Positions 32,101-42,465 of a stretch of DNA of 64,000 nt are shown in pieces; positions within the stretch are counted from its first letter, which is position 1, and each line of letters opens with the position of its first letter. Source of the DNA: Turritopsis dohrnii (Eukaryota; Cnidaria; Hydrozoa; Anthoathecata; Oceaniidae); assembly GCA_027922465.2 (NCBI GenBank), contig BQMF02000019.1:1-64000 (forward strand), read 5' to 3'. The position numbers and the translations under genes were made by a program. The notes below the pieces were generated by a model. It saw only the letters and a program-made list of their open reading frames with translations. It was not told where the DNA came from and made no database searches.

Positions 32101-34531
32101 TCAGTTTTTCAATCTACCACGGGAAATCTTTGCATTGCATCCCCAAATCGAATGCGACGTTTTTGAGGAAATAACTCGAGACCCAATAGGGAAAACTGAC
32201 GTTTTTTAGGGTCCACGATACGGGTGATGGGGTCACGCAACATTTGGGCCTAAATTATTTTTGGTATTGCGGCTATGACGTCATCAAAATATTTGATTGG
32301 TGATATCTTTGCAACGGTTGGTCGTAACGAAACGATTCCATACACTTTTTTGATCAGTTTTTCAAGATTTACAACATGGATACGCTTTCCGGCTGCGGTT
32401 GTGTGATTTAATTTTTTGTCACGGGGTTTGCACACGGGAAAAGCAAACTTGACTAAAAATTTTTACCCGGGTTGCTATCTTATATATAATAGCCTGTGTG
32501 CATCCCACTTTTATTTTAGAGAGTGATATATATTTAGTTTAAATTTATGGACAAGTTCATCTTAGTTGTGCGTAAAACCACGCAGAGGCACAATGTGGAT
32601 TCGCCACATAATTTCACACAAAATATAAAAAACCTATAATCAAAATTTTCGTCACGGGGGGAACATGGTATTTGACAAAATCGTTTTCTATGTTAAACTT
32701 GGTAAAAGTTTTTACCCGGGTTACTAGTTTCCATATAATTATAAATATTTCCATGGTATCAAACCAAAAAACTCTCACTTTCAAATGATTTATCACAAAA
32801 TTAAATCAAAGATAAATAGAAACCAATTGACTATCCCAACCTGTTGTAATGAAGCTGGTAGGAGACCCTTTACTACATAAGGGACATCAATTTTTAACCA
32901 AATATCATTTGTAAAGAGATCTATTTCAAATTTAAAGATCAGATTTCAATTTTGTCTGCTTATCTGCTAATTCAGTCTATTATATACTTATAATTATACT
33001 AAACATATTTCCATTAATTTTTGCATGCATGTTACTTTGGTCTGTCAATTTTTATGCACCTGTAAAAGAAAACCTTTTCTCTCCTATATTATGCGGGGCG
33101 AATTCATGAAGTCTCAAAATTCATCTTTTTTTAACACGGTTTTCTATAAAAAAATATGTCATTTTTTATTAAAAGGGTTGAAACTTTGGATTATTGTTTC
33201 ATTCAAATACGGAATCAGATAAAATAAAGAGAATTTGTCTTTGCTGTACATTTTATACTACACAAAATCCATTACAACATCATCTTGGAATATATAATAA
33301 CAATCTATCTATACAGTCTCTTCCTTCTAAAGAAATCGTACCAAATGCACAAACCAAACCGATACCAGAAACCCAGGATATTGGTAATACAGACAGGGGG
33401 TTATACACAATAAATTTTTGGGTGTTGGCAGCAAAACTAAACAGGGAGGGCTACGGAAATTTTGAGCTGTTTAAAGTGTTTAAATAGGCTTAAAATGCCT
33501 CCAAATGCTACATAGCACTATGAATTGAGCAATGGATGAAGATCCTTTAATTTCTCATTATTTAACAGAAGATAGCGAAATATGATAAGTTACAACAGTT
33601 TTGTTGTTATCCTATTTTTGAGATGACTATTATTTGCAAGTGAACATTTTATTTTGGCCGCTGTTTTTTTACGCCCCAAAGCAGTTATCAATGTGAAAAT
33701 CGGTCTGTATTAGCCCCCTGACAGAAGTGTTATATAGGAAACACATGACGTAATTACTATTGAAAATTGAGTGATTTTGTATGGTCAATTATGTTGCTTG
33801 TCCACAATGTATTTTTTTGACATTGATTGTTATCATATTATTCTCTCTTTACCCATTTACCCACGACCTAAGGAAAGAACAAGGTTCTGAATAAGGTTTT
33901 TACAGCAATTTGACTATTGCGCATAGGTGTTGTATTATTATTATTATAGGTATTACCATTTTGATACCATATTGATTTTATTGCACAGCAAAAAAGGGCA
34001 CAAAAATTAATGGAATTAGGTACACTGCCTATTTTCTGTCTTTTGAATTCAATTTTGACTAAACTTTTCACACCTAACTGATTTTAGTCTTGATTTTCTT
34101 AATTTCTTTTTATCTATTTATGTTATCAGGTCCTTCATTGATAGCAGGAACTTATTTTCTCACAATGTCAACAACCTGCATAAATATGTGTTTAATAGTA
34201 ATAATGATTAATAATATTAATGTATTAGACAAAAGACATTTACCTTTTTGTACAGTGTCATTTTGAAACGATGAAAGAAATAGTAATCGTGCTCTTCAGC
34301 AGTCTCAGCAAAACCACTATACTGATTTTCAGCCTCTTCTCCAAAAGCTAAAAACTTTCCAGATTTATCAAATAATATTGCCGTTGGTACTTTCCAAAGT
34401 GAACATCCATTTGACCAGTTGGAGTTGACATGCACCGTGTCCTTATCGTAACGATACGAATAGGAATATCCACTAAATGTAGTGCCAAAATCAATGGCAG
34501 CAGCCATTTCAAATTTTAGAGCGACAGGCAT
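26106..34531 (-). CDS. HSPA12: HSPA12-like atypical Hsp70 protein, four exons
   Basis: Coding exons on the minus strand: 34244-34531 (an in-frame ATG at 34506 is the alternative start), 28279-28503, 28072-28213 and 26106-27175. Phases match (0, 0, 1), giving 1725 bp, about 574 residues. Nucleotide-binding motifs in order: AIDFGTTFSGYSY (phosphate 1), YYFFHRFKMTLY, TVPAIWTDPAKQFMREAA, ALEPECASL, LDNGGGTIDVTV (phosphate 2, split over exons 3 and 4), GGDWGGTKVD and INLVGGFSNSPIL (adenosine region). HSPA12 members keep the Hsp70 ATPase fold but have a divergent C-terminal part; some bind sugars or act in immune signalling, and the family is expanded in several invertebrates. The role here is not shown. 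Intron 1 (28504-34243) is 5.7 kb and full of small transposons. No defect was found. Confidence 0.92.
29777..30251. mobile_element. hAT-like MITE, CAGGGGTAATACAGG ends, ATTAA duplication
   Basis: Left CAGGGGTAATACAGG (29777) and right CCTGTATTACCCCCTG (to 30251) are inverted copies. Five bases, ATTAA, flank both sides. About 475 bp, no coding capacity. Shares its termini with 33394-33720. It lies in the HSPA12-like intron 1. Confidence 0.75.
30734..31943. mobile_element. 1.2-kb DNA transposon with CAGACCTCCCAGAG inverted ends and TATCTT duplication
   Basis: CAGACCTCCCAGAG at 30734-30747 is exactly complementary to 30930+1000 (31930-31943), and TATCTT borders both sides (30728-30733, 31944-31949). 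Next to each end a motif TTTAGGACA or TTAGGACAA is repeated about five to seven times, as expected for clustered transposase-binding sites. Open frames inside (for example 31232-31753) show no recognisable domain. A non-autonomous hAT-like or other cut-and-paste element. Confidence 0.75.
31944..32727 (-). repeat. two tandem copies of a dispersed repeat (CCCGGGTAAAAA family)
   Basis: Read on the minus strand each copy starts AGTAACCCGGGTAAAAACTT (or TAGCAACCCGGGTAAAAAT) and ends AAAAGTG..CTATTATATATAAGATA. Copy one is 31944 to about 32476; copy two is about 32478-32727 and internally shortened. A related copy lies on the plus strand at 43665-44100. Both long copies carry a similar translatable stretch (LIKKVYGIVSLR followed by ISPIKYFDDVIAAIP), so some coding sequence may have been part of the family. 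Confidence 0.6.
33394..33720. mobile_element. hAT-like MITE, CAGGGGG ends, ACAGA duplication
   Basis: Left CAGGGGGTTATACA and right complement of CAGGGGGCTAATACA; the 5-bp sequence ACAGA lies directly outside both ends (33389-33393, 33721-33725). 327 bp, non-coding, same terminal family as 29777-30251. Confidence 0.75.
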
Positions 34532-35689
34532 ACTGATCAAGTTTATCTTAACGAAATATTCCACTTTCGTGGTTTTAATTTTAGGGATTTTCCACAACTA
34601 TGGGAAAAACATACGACTGTCATACCAGAGCTGCCACGGTATCAATTAACAGACCATTTTCGGATTACTTATATCCCAATTAACTAAAATGTTTCTTTCT
34701 GTTTCATTTAAAAAATTGTAATAAATTAAATTATTTAATTAATTCTTGCGTTAAAAATATTTATAGTTTTTCTTTAATAGCTTTAAAATTAGTAACGTAA
34801 GCAAAAATATGTAGGTCTGCACAATGTGCATCTTTAGAACATTAATCTCGATGTAGGGGTAAATGTAATACAAGACAAATATTATTAATAATTCATCTTA
34901 TACAAAGTTGATCAATATTCGTATTTTTGATTATAAAGAAATTTTCAAAATTCTAAATTATCTATATCATATGCTTCACTTTCAGTTTAATGATAATATT
35001 AATGATACTGAGTTGAGTTTTGACCCCCTGATCAGTTTTCCTAAAAAATTCTTAGAATTTTTGATCTGGCGAAAACTTGACCAGTCTTGTGAGAGAATTA
35101 TAGCCGAGTAGGGGGGAGAAGATTTATCGTTTACTTTCTCTTTCATGTTTTTCTTCTGTATCATCTAGCTTGTCCACGTAACCAGAAATACTCCAAGAAT
35201 GTGAATTATTAAGGTAAGATGCTGTGTGAAGCACTTTCTTTTTTCTTATTAGAAGAAGAAAATCTATTATATTCACTGACGACTGTAGCACAGTTGGAGA
35301 CCCGAGGATAGTCTAGGCTTAGTCTGGAATTTTTTTGAGTGTGATTATTACAGGAAGTTGTTCTAAGAGCCCTATTTTGTAAGGAAATGATTCTTTTGCC
35401 CCATATTTGATGCCCATTCTGTGTTCTGATGTTTTGTGACATCATTTTATGACAGGAACCATTTGTGACGATTCAAAGGAAAATCACTACAAGCGATAAT
35501 AGTGCCTCACATCGAGCGCTAAATTTATCGCTAACATTGACGAAATTAGTAATAAATATAAGCAGCACAAAAAGCGCTTTCTTGTTTAATTATTTGAGAA
35601 TAATTAATTTGTTGCTAATATATTCTTATATTATTCATCTTTCTGTGTTTTCTATACGTTTTTCAAATTATGGTTTTGAATTTTACTTG

Positions 35690-36670
35690 TGTGTGCAAAG
35701 ACAACTTTCAGACAATCTTTCACATAAACTTCACGAAAAGCTGAAGGAAACAGGTGTTATTTTATTTAAACGAAGGTGAGTATTTCAAAAGAGAACTTTC
35801 GCAACTCGTCAAGCCGACGTTAAAATGTTTTCATTTTTTCCTTCCTACATTCATACTTTATCCTAATGTTGAACCTAAAGACATTATTGATGCAATGACA
35901 GGGATTTTTCCAAGCACTTTCCAACTACCGTTTACCGATAGTTAAAACTCAATCTTGAATTGAGTTTAGAAACTCAATCATTCATTGTCAATTACACATT
36001 TTTTAGCTCTCTAATGCATAGTATTTAAAAACATGTTTTGAGAAAGTAATTAGGCCATTATTCACCAATTATTCTGTTGCTAGGGAGCAGGACCACCGTT
36101 GCTAAGGTAATTTTGAAATTTCCTTTGTTGCATTCATTTCTTCATCTTACGAAATAGAATGAAAACAAAAGTTGTATATGCCAGTAGGACTCGTTTTCAT
36201 GTTATTCAATCAAATTAAAAAGCATCTTAGTTTCCAACTCCTTCCTTCGTATGCCTCTCATGACAAGGCCTGTTTGTGTAGATTGAAATCTCTAAAATTG
36301 TGGAGCTTCCCCGACTGTAAAACTCAATCTTCTCTACAAAAAACGGTAGTGTCCAAAAGTGCTTGGAAAAGTCCCTGAATGACAAAAGTCAATAATGATC
36401 ACTAAAAATGTTGTGATCAATTAAATTAAGGATACATCTCCACCCAGTGCAAGTGAAATGTCTTTCAAAAGAATAATAATAAAGGTTTTGCTATCGAAAA
36501 AATTTTTAATGCAATGTGTCTTTAATATTATAAAAGTTTTTTCCCAAGAGCTTATAGAATGGTGATCGAACAATTTAGAAAAAAGAATTATCGCAGATGG
36601 TTGCTACTTGTGGTTGCTTTCGAACTAACTTTTGTATCTTCAATCTCCAACTGAATATAAGAACCAGTCA
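35690..36670 (+). pseudogene. partial gene copy related to 63560-64000
   Basis: Around 35700 the coding stretch QLSDNLSHKLHEKLKETG ends at a donor-like GTGTTA. The following GAAGGTGAGTATTTCAAAAG and CTCGTCAAGCCGACGTTAAA match 63640-63700 closely. Later segments at 36387 and 36600-36660 also match 63770 and 63950-64000 in the same order. The upstream exon seen at 63.3 kb is missing here, so this is a truncated duplicate. The protein is unrecognised. Confidence 0.5.
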
Positions 36671-36841
36671 ATTAAGTTCAATCTAGTACGCAAACAGGTG
36701 CTACCTGTAAATGTACGTTTCAAAATAATACATTACCAAATCGAATAACACAATATTATAAATTGGCTTTCAGATTTGTGCTGAAGGTGCCGGAATAACA
36801 AATAAAATAAAATGCTTTTCGGAAACTTTTTATTTCTAGAA

Positions 36842-36986
36842 TAATTATATGGTTGATTACATTTAGCTTAGACTTGTAAGGGAAGAGCAGGGGGATTAAC
36901 TGTAATAACCCTGATTTTTGTAATCACTCTGATTTTTGTAATCTCCCCTTACAAGTCTAAGCTAAATGTAATCAACCATATAATTA
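36842..36986. repeat. perfect 41-bp inverted repeat (foldback element)
   Basis: TAATTATATGGTTGATTACA and on to TTGTAAGGG (36842-36882) is exactly complementary to 36946-36986. The 63-bp spacer contains two copies of CTGATTTTTGTAATC. Non-coding; probably a small MITE. Confidence 0.8.
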
Positions 36987-38310
36987 ACAATCACTACTTT
37001 CGGGCTATTTTGAAATTTTTTCAATGAACCTCTGGGCTATTAATCCCAAATCACACTCGAAACCATGTTATTACTAGTACAAATATGTCCGCTTGTCTGT
37101 TCAGCATAACTGAATGAATCAGAGTTTATCATGTCAAAACAAGCGAGTGTAGGCTGTGTTTTACAGCGAGTTTGTTTTTTATTTATTGGTATTTGGCGAA
37201 ACAATAATTAAATCATTGTTGTTTGAGAACTTCATAAAACAACACATGCATAATGTGAAATGTATAAGCAAACGACTTGAACAAAACTTTTTAACGATAA
37301 TAACGGTATATAATTAGTGCCCTTAGGATATTAATGATATTAACGATTTCACTTTTATCTCATTCAATATTCTGTCAGTTTGATATAATTAATTGAACCA
37401 ACATTATTATTATATGAAGAATTTAGTGATAAATCAAATACTTATCGCTAAAATTTAGCACTTTTTCGTAAAGAGCAATATTTATAAGCGATAATAGTGA
37501 TAATGATAATAGTCAAGCGCTAAATTTATCACTAATATTGTTACTACATTTGTAAGTAAGAACAAATTAGTTCTAAAACCCATTGTTCTTTTAGCGCTAT
37601 TATCACTTGGTATAAAGCGCTATTATCGCGCTATTATCGCTTTTTTATGAAAATGCGATAACATGTGGGGATGAAAAGCAACCAAGGAAGGCAATGAAAA
37701 CAAAGCGAAGAACTTTTGAAAATTTGTCGTCGTTCAGGCAATGAACATTCATATCGCCGTAGTGGGGACCAAGCTTTAGAGGATAATCAACAACAGTAAA
37801 AAATTACAAGCTTTGTTTTATTTATTGCATTCATTGCGAACTACGCAAAAAAACTAAAGCAAAAAAATAATACAGAAGTCAGCAACGAGATGTGTGGAAC
37901 CATCATCATTACAGCCAAAGTAGTGAGGTTTTACTATTTGAAATTTAAATTAGTAACGTAAGTTGGAACACCGAATATATTAAATGTGATGTTTGGTAGG
38001 AAATCTCTGGAATCATTAGATCCAAGTGCAGATAAAATTGCAACCTCTTCATCTCCATCTTAATGTAGGAGCCAGAGAAATAAGTAAAATAATGCAATGT
38101 CGAAAGGTCATCACTAGAGAACCGATTAGAAAATCTTGCTAATTTCTTTGACTTTGATGATCTTTCTATTGAAGACACTGATTGTGTGTGTATCTGACTT
38201 TTGTGTTAAAGTAGTTATAAAATAAATAAGAGTCCGAATAAATTTATTCTATTTAAATCTTGAAGTGAGATTATAAATAAAACAAAAATGAGTTTGTTGT
38301 TATAACTTAT

Positions 38311-38340
38311 ATTTCGACTTTCACGAAGTCATCATCAAAG
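38311..38340 (-). ncRNA. hammerhead-ribozyme-like motif of the Penelope element
   Basis: On the minus strand: TTGATGA, then TGACTTCGTGAAAGTC, which can form a 5-bp stem (GACTT/AAGTC), then GAAA and the short palindrome TATAAGTTATA. This is the core layout of the minimal hammerhead described in Penelope-like elements. The first core base is T instead of the C of CTGATGA, which should impair cleavage. Confidence 0.45.
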
Positions 38341-38399
38341 TAACATACAAGCAAAATTACAAGCGTATATATGCTAAAAAAGTTCCAGTTCCTTAGAGG

Positions 38400-40288
38400 C
38401 AATGATATATAAGCGAAGCGCTAGATGTCTGACTCGGCATTTTTAAGTGAGGCATTGGTAGCCATCTTTAATAGTGGCAAAACATTAAAAACGAAAGTGA
38501 ATTCACACTGAAACGTTGCTCAGCAGATGGATGTATAAACTGTTTTGATAAAAATAACAACGACCAATTCCATAAATTTGCCATATATGATCAAGAATTG
38601 TATGCCAGATTGTTGCTTTCCATGAAAAATGAAGTGTAGCCCCTTCCATTTTCATTTTTGCGAGAAATTCATTAAAAAAAGTTTCAAGAAAGTCATCAAT
38701 TAAAAGACTCTATGCTCAAAAGCCCACAACCTCAACTTATGCATCATCATCACAGCAAACCCCAGTTAAAAAAACATAAAACTTTGCCAAAAACCTCAAC
38801 AAAAAGGTAGTTACAGCAGAAGCTTAGGAGTAAGGGCTAAAAAATTTCAAAGACAAAAAGTTACTTTCAGAAGACTCAGTCCCAGGTAACTGAAAATACA
38901 TTCTGAATTGAGTAGCCACACTAAAGTACTGATATGAAAATGCTATATTGATAAGATTCTGCCTTCAGTGGACTGTACCTTTAGCCCAAGGTAGTTTAAA
39001 TTTACCAATTATGTTATTTTCATTCCCGATGTGTGCCACAAGTGAAAGCTTGCAAGAAATGCATTTGCAGATAAAAAGAATTGTTGGACTCTGGGGTATT
39101 AAAATAATAGAAACATATTCAATTACTAAATGATCTTCAAGATAAAAAAGCATTAAAATTTTGAAATAACATTTCCAACAGTCATGTAGAATTAAAATAT
39201 AAATTAACAAGAAAAATTAAAATATTAAAACTTAGCAGTTTTGTAGCTGGATGCAATATAATTTTTGATGAATTCAGGTTATCCAGATTTTGCAGATGTT
39301 TGTAGCACTATAAAGTCCATTAGAAATCTTGTCTGTTGATGTTTTAATGTGTAAAAGTGCTCTCGTAAGGTTAGAAAAAGCTTTAACAATAATCCTGGTT
39401 TCAGAAAATTCAAATCAAGTCTTAACAAATTTTGATATGCAACGCAATAACCGGATCAGAGGAAGCCAATTGTTTGACATTCCAACCTCATTCTTGTGTG
39501 GATCTGTTTTCCCTCAACAAATGGAAATGACGAAATGCTCAATAATGAATGAAAAATCTTTGAATTCTTGATATCACATCAAAGTTCCACACAACTCCCA
39601 ATGCACATGTATAAGGTATCGTATCGATCTTGGGATATATACATTACTAGTTAAATCATTCATAAGATTTCAAAACAAAGGTATAGAGAATGCTTCAATC
39701 AATGCACCACCTAATTTTAATCAACAATCACTGTCTAACCATTCCATAACTTTCATTTACCAATCATAAGGATTTTTTAAACCATCCCTTTCTGTCCACA
39801 AAATTGGTCATGAAGAAGCGAAAGGTCATCACAGTTACATATATGGCTGTTTCACATTATATCTAAAATCAACAAAAACAATCTAGTGTATCAAATCAAT
39901 CAATAATGGCCAGAAAAAGATAGAAAACTTATTCCTAGAATTGGCATATATGAGTAATCAATACAGGAGAGAAGACTTTTCAGCCTTTTAGTGTTCTGTT
40001 TGCTTGTTTAAGTGTTAAAAACAGATCTTATTTTATGTTGTTTTGGCACAGTTGTAACCAATAAACTATCCCTATAATAATAAAATGAAAGCATTTTTCC
40101 TTGTTTAGGAAATTTAGCAACAATTAAACAAATAAACAACAATAAACAACAAATTTCGTTCATTTCGTGTGTAATTTCCCCTACACCAAAAGACTTTTTG
40201 CCACTATTAAAAATGGCTACCATGCCTCACTTCTGTAAGCGTGCTTTTACGGGAGTTAGACATCTAGCGCTTCGCTTATATATCATTG
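38400..40288 (+). mobile_element. P-superfamily-like DNA transposon, 1889 bp, decayed
   Basis: Terminal inverted repeats: the first 31 bases, CAATGATATATAAGCGAAGC then GCTAGATGTCT, are identical at both ends; similarity resumes inside with GTGAGGCAT and GGTAGCCAT..TTTAATAGTGGC. The 8-bp sequence CTTAGAGG flanks both sides (38392-38399, 40289-40296). Eight-base duplications, 31-bp inverted repeats beginning CA and an N-terminal THAP domain are all features of the P superfamily. A THAP-like segment is at 38504-38641, but the remaining interior is AT-rich and stop-filled with no clear transposase core. Confidence 0.8.
38504..38641 (+). pseudogene. THAP-like zinc-finger remnant of the P-like element
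   Basis: The frame KRCSADGCINCFDKNNNDQF then HKFAIYDQELYARLLLSMK ends at TAG. The C-x4-C start followed by a Phe-rich F-H-K-F segment matches the beginning of a THAP domain, the DNA-binding module of P transposases. The conserved C-terminal AVPTIF box and the second Cys/His pair are not seen, so the domain is truncated or decayed. Confidence 0.5.
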
Positions 40289-40390
40289 CTTAGAGGCCAT
40301 TAGACCACTGTTCAGAAGAGGTTTCTTTTGTTTAATATTTAAAGCTTCTTTTATCAACAACGTATTCCAATTAGTAGCACGACCGAGAAT

Positions 40391-41103
40391 TCAAACATTT
40401 GATTGCGTAAGAGCAATGTAAAGAGAGCGAACATCGGATCTAGTCGGCATGACGTCATCACGTAAATATAATAAACCTTTAATATGGTTAATACCAGCGC
40501 AATTATCTATGTGGGTACGTATGGCACTATTCTTATCACTCCAACCATGTTCAACAGTTCTTTCAAATAACGTGCGTTCAGTTTTACCAATATAACTAGC
40601 GGAGCAGCCTGGACATGTAAATTCATAAACCACGAAAGAATTGGCTAATAGAGGAACTCTGTCCTTGGTGTTCGTAAAAAATTCAAGCTTGGTTGTATCA
40701 TAAAGAATTTTAAACTTGATAGGTTTGTCATGTTTACAGTTTTTGCGAATTTTGCGAATACAAGATTGGACAAGATTAGAGCCTTTATCACCTAAGTAGG
40801 GTAAACGAAACCATATTATTACAGTGTCCTCATTTTCAATAGATGTTGTGGGAGTAGATGTTTTGTTGAGTAATTTATGTATGATTGAATTAGATACATA
40901 TTTTGGAAAGTCATTCCATGAGGCAAAAAGCTTGATTAATTTGATTTCACTGGACAATTTCATTGGAGAGCAAATTTTGATAGCACGATTAACAAGGCTT
41001 CTTATCCATGCAACACGGAAATGCCACGGAACAAAACTGTTGTAATTTGTATAAAGACCAGTGTTTGTGTCCTTTCGAAAAATTGATAAACCATCTGTAG
41101 CAA
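40391..41103 (-). pseudogene. Penelope-like linker and GIY-YIG endonuclease
   Basis: The minus-strand frame begins LATDGLSIFRKDTNTGLYTN, passes WHFRVAWIRSLVNRAIKIC and IRKIRKNCKH, then the endonuclease signature FVVYEFTCPGCSASYIGKTERTLFERTVEH, written here only as its parts VYEFTCPGC, SYIGKTERT and ERTVEH. The CxxC before YIG is the Penelope-specific zinc-binding motif. The nuclease nicks target DNA to prime reverse transcription. The C-terminus is cut by the P-like insertion boundary region and the piece is detached from its RT, so it is not functional here. Confidence 0.8.
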
Positions 41104-41127
41104 GCTTTACAGCTGGAATAGGAAAAG

Positions 41128-41940
41128 GACCCGACCTTTACTCGTCTTTCCTCCTTGCAGTCATATCTTCGTAAACTTCATAAATCGAAAGAACTCTCTG
41201 ATACTGATTACAAACTCGTTCGACCGCAAAATGCCAAACCTGCTCGTGCTCATGGTCTTCCAAAGATTCATAAACCTTTTAATACATTACCGAAATTCAG
41301 ACCTATTATAGACACCACTGGTTCTGCTCATTATTACCTTGGCAAATATCTATCAAGCTTATTGAGTCCTTTGAGTGTAAATGAATTTACCCTCCCTGAT
41401 ACTTTCGATGCTGTGAAGAAGATACGTGCTATTCCAACAGAATTGTTTGATGAAGGTTATGTTTATGTTTCGTTTGATGTCGAATCACTCTTTACTAATG
41501 TTCCACTGAAAAGGACCATTGATATAATCATGAAAAGGATCTACAAGGATAAATTGATTAAAACATCCATTAAAGAAACCTCATTACGAAAATTAATTAT
41601 TGACACGTGCACCAAAACATCGTTTACGTGCAATAACGAATTCTATGACCAAATTGATGGTGTCAGCATGGGCTCTTCGTGAGGTCCCGTTTTGTCTAAC
41701 ATAATCATGACAGAACTCAAAGAAGTTTTCATTCGACAACTAGTTAACAATGGTACAATTAAGTTTTATGGTAGATATGTTGATGATACCCTTTTGGTAA
41801 TGAAAAAGGAAGATATTCCAGCTGTACATCAACTTCTTAACAGTTTTGATATTAACTTGAATTTCACCGTTGACACCTTTGAAAATGTTGTTCCTCATTT
41901 CCTTGATTTTGAGCTTGCTACAGATGGTATATATATATAG
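41128..41940 (+). pseudogene. Penelope-like reverse transcriptase, interrupted by one stop
   Basis: The frame starts near DPTFTRLSSLQSYLRKLH at a truncated point inside the RT N-terminal part. It then shows GLPKIHKP, FRPIIDTTGSAHYYLGKYLS, VSFDVESLFTNVPL, DGVSMGSS and GRYVDDTLL (catalytic YVDD near 41775). TGA at 41680-41682 interrupts SMGSS|GPVLSN but the frame continues. After ELATDG the sequence becomes TATATATATATAG and unrelated, marking the break whose other side is at 41103 on the minus strand. Confidence 0.85.
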
Positions 41941-42374
41941 TGGTTAGTATAGTGGTTAGTACCTTTGAATCACCCCTTCCATAAATCACATAAACGTCCA
42001 AGCAAATGTTACGTGGAGGAATTACTCATATTGCTGTTGATATTATGTTTTATTAAAGATAAAGGAAGGTGCACAAGGGCGAAAACATGTGATTGTCAAT
42101 TCATATTTTGGAGCTAAAGCCATTTGCATGTATCAGTATAAGAATGGAAGAAAAAATCATGTTATCTTTCATGCTGGAACCAACAAAACACTCCAATGGA
42201 ACAACATTAGATGCATTTTTCCCTAAAATCAAGTTTCAAATGGAAAGTTGTGATATTTGGACACAATAGCTTGTGATGACTTTCCACCAACCACCAAGAC
42301 AACCTTTATATAAAATATTTTTAGGAACAAAAAATAGGATAATAAGTTAATGCGGAATCTTCCATAAAAAAACA

Positions 42375-42465
42375 TACCTTAGGCCAATTTTCTGCAACTT
42401 TAATTTAGCAAAAATATGCTCATTCGCTAAAATAAGGCAACACAAAAAAAAGTTGGCCTAAGGTA
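42375..42465. mobile_element. 91-bp MITE with TACCTTAGGCCAA inverted ends
   Basis: TACCTTAGGCCAA (42375-42387) and TTGGCCTAAGGTA (42453-42465) are exact inverted copies. The interior AACTTTAATTTAGC..ATATGCTCATTCGCTAAAAT recurs about 500 bp later at 42882-42956, where the left end is missing but the right end is kept. The rest of 41950-43650 is AT-rich with nothing recognisable. Confidence 0.65.

Larger units (their letters stand above)
34600..38280. other. intergenic AT-rich region with repeats, no intact gene
   Basis: Upstream flank of the HSPA12-like gene. It contains a fragment at 35690-36670 similar to the right end of the window, a perfect palindrome at 36842-36986, and two stretches (35480-35540, 37430-37650) with recurrent AGCGATAATAGTG and GCGCTAAATTTATCGC motifs in both orientations, a further low-copy hairpin family. 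No splice-supported open frame was found. Confidence 0.5.
38280..41940. mobile_element. rearranged Penelope-like retroelement, interrupted by a P-like element
   Basis: The reverse transcriptase lies on the plus strand (41128-41940) and the GIY-YIG endonuclease with its upstream linker on the minus strand (41103-40391). The RT part ends in ELATDG and the minus part starts with LATDG, so the two halves were one continuous protein before an inversion. Downstream on the minus strand the 3' region continues beyond the inserted 38400-40288 element to about 38280, where a hammerhead-like motif occurs. Penelope elements are known for RT plus GIY-YIG, for inverted or partial tandem copies and for hammerhead motifs in their terminal repeats. 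Confidence 0.8.
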
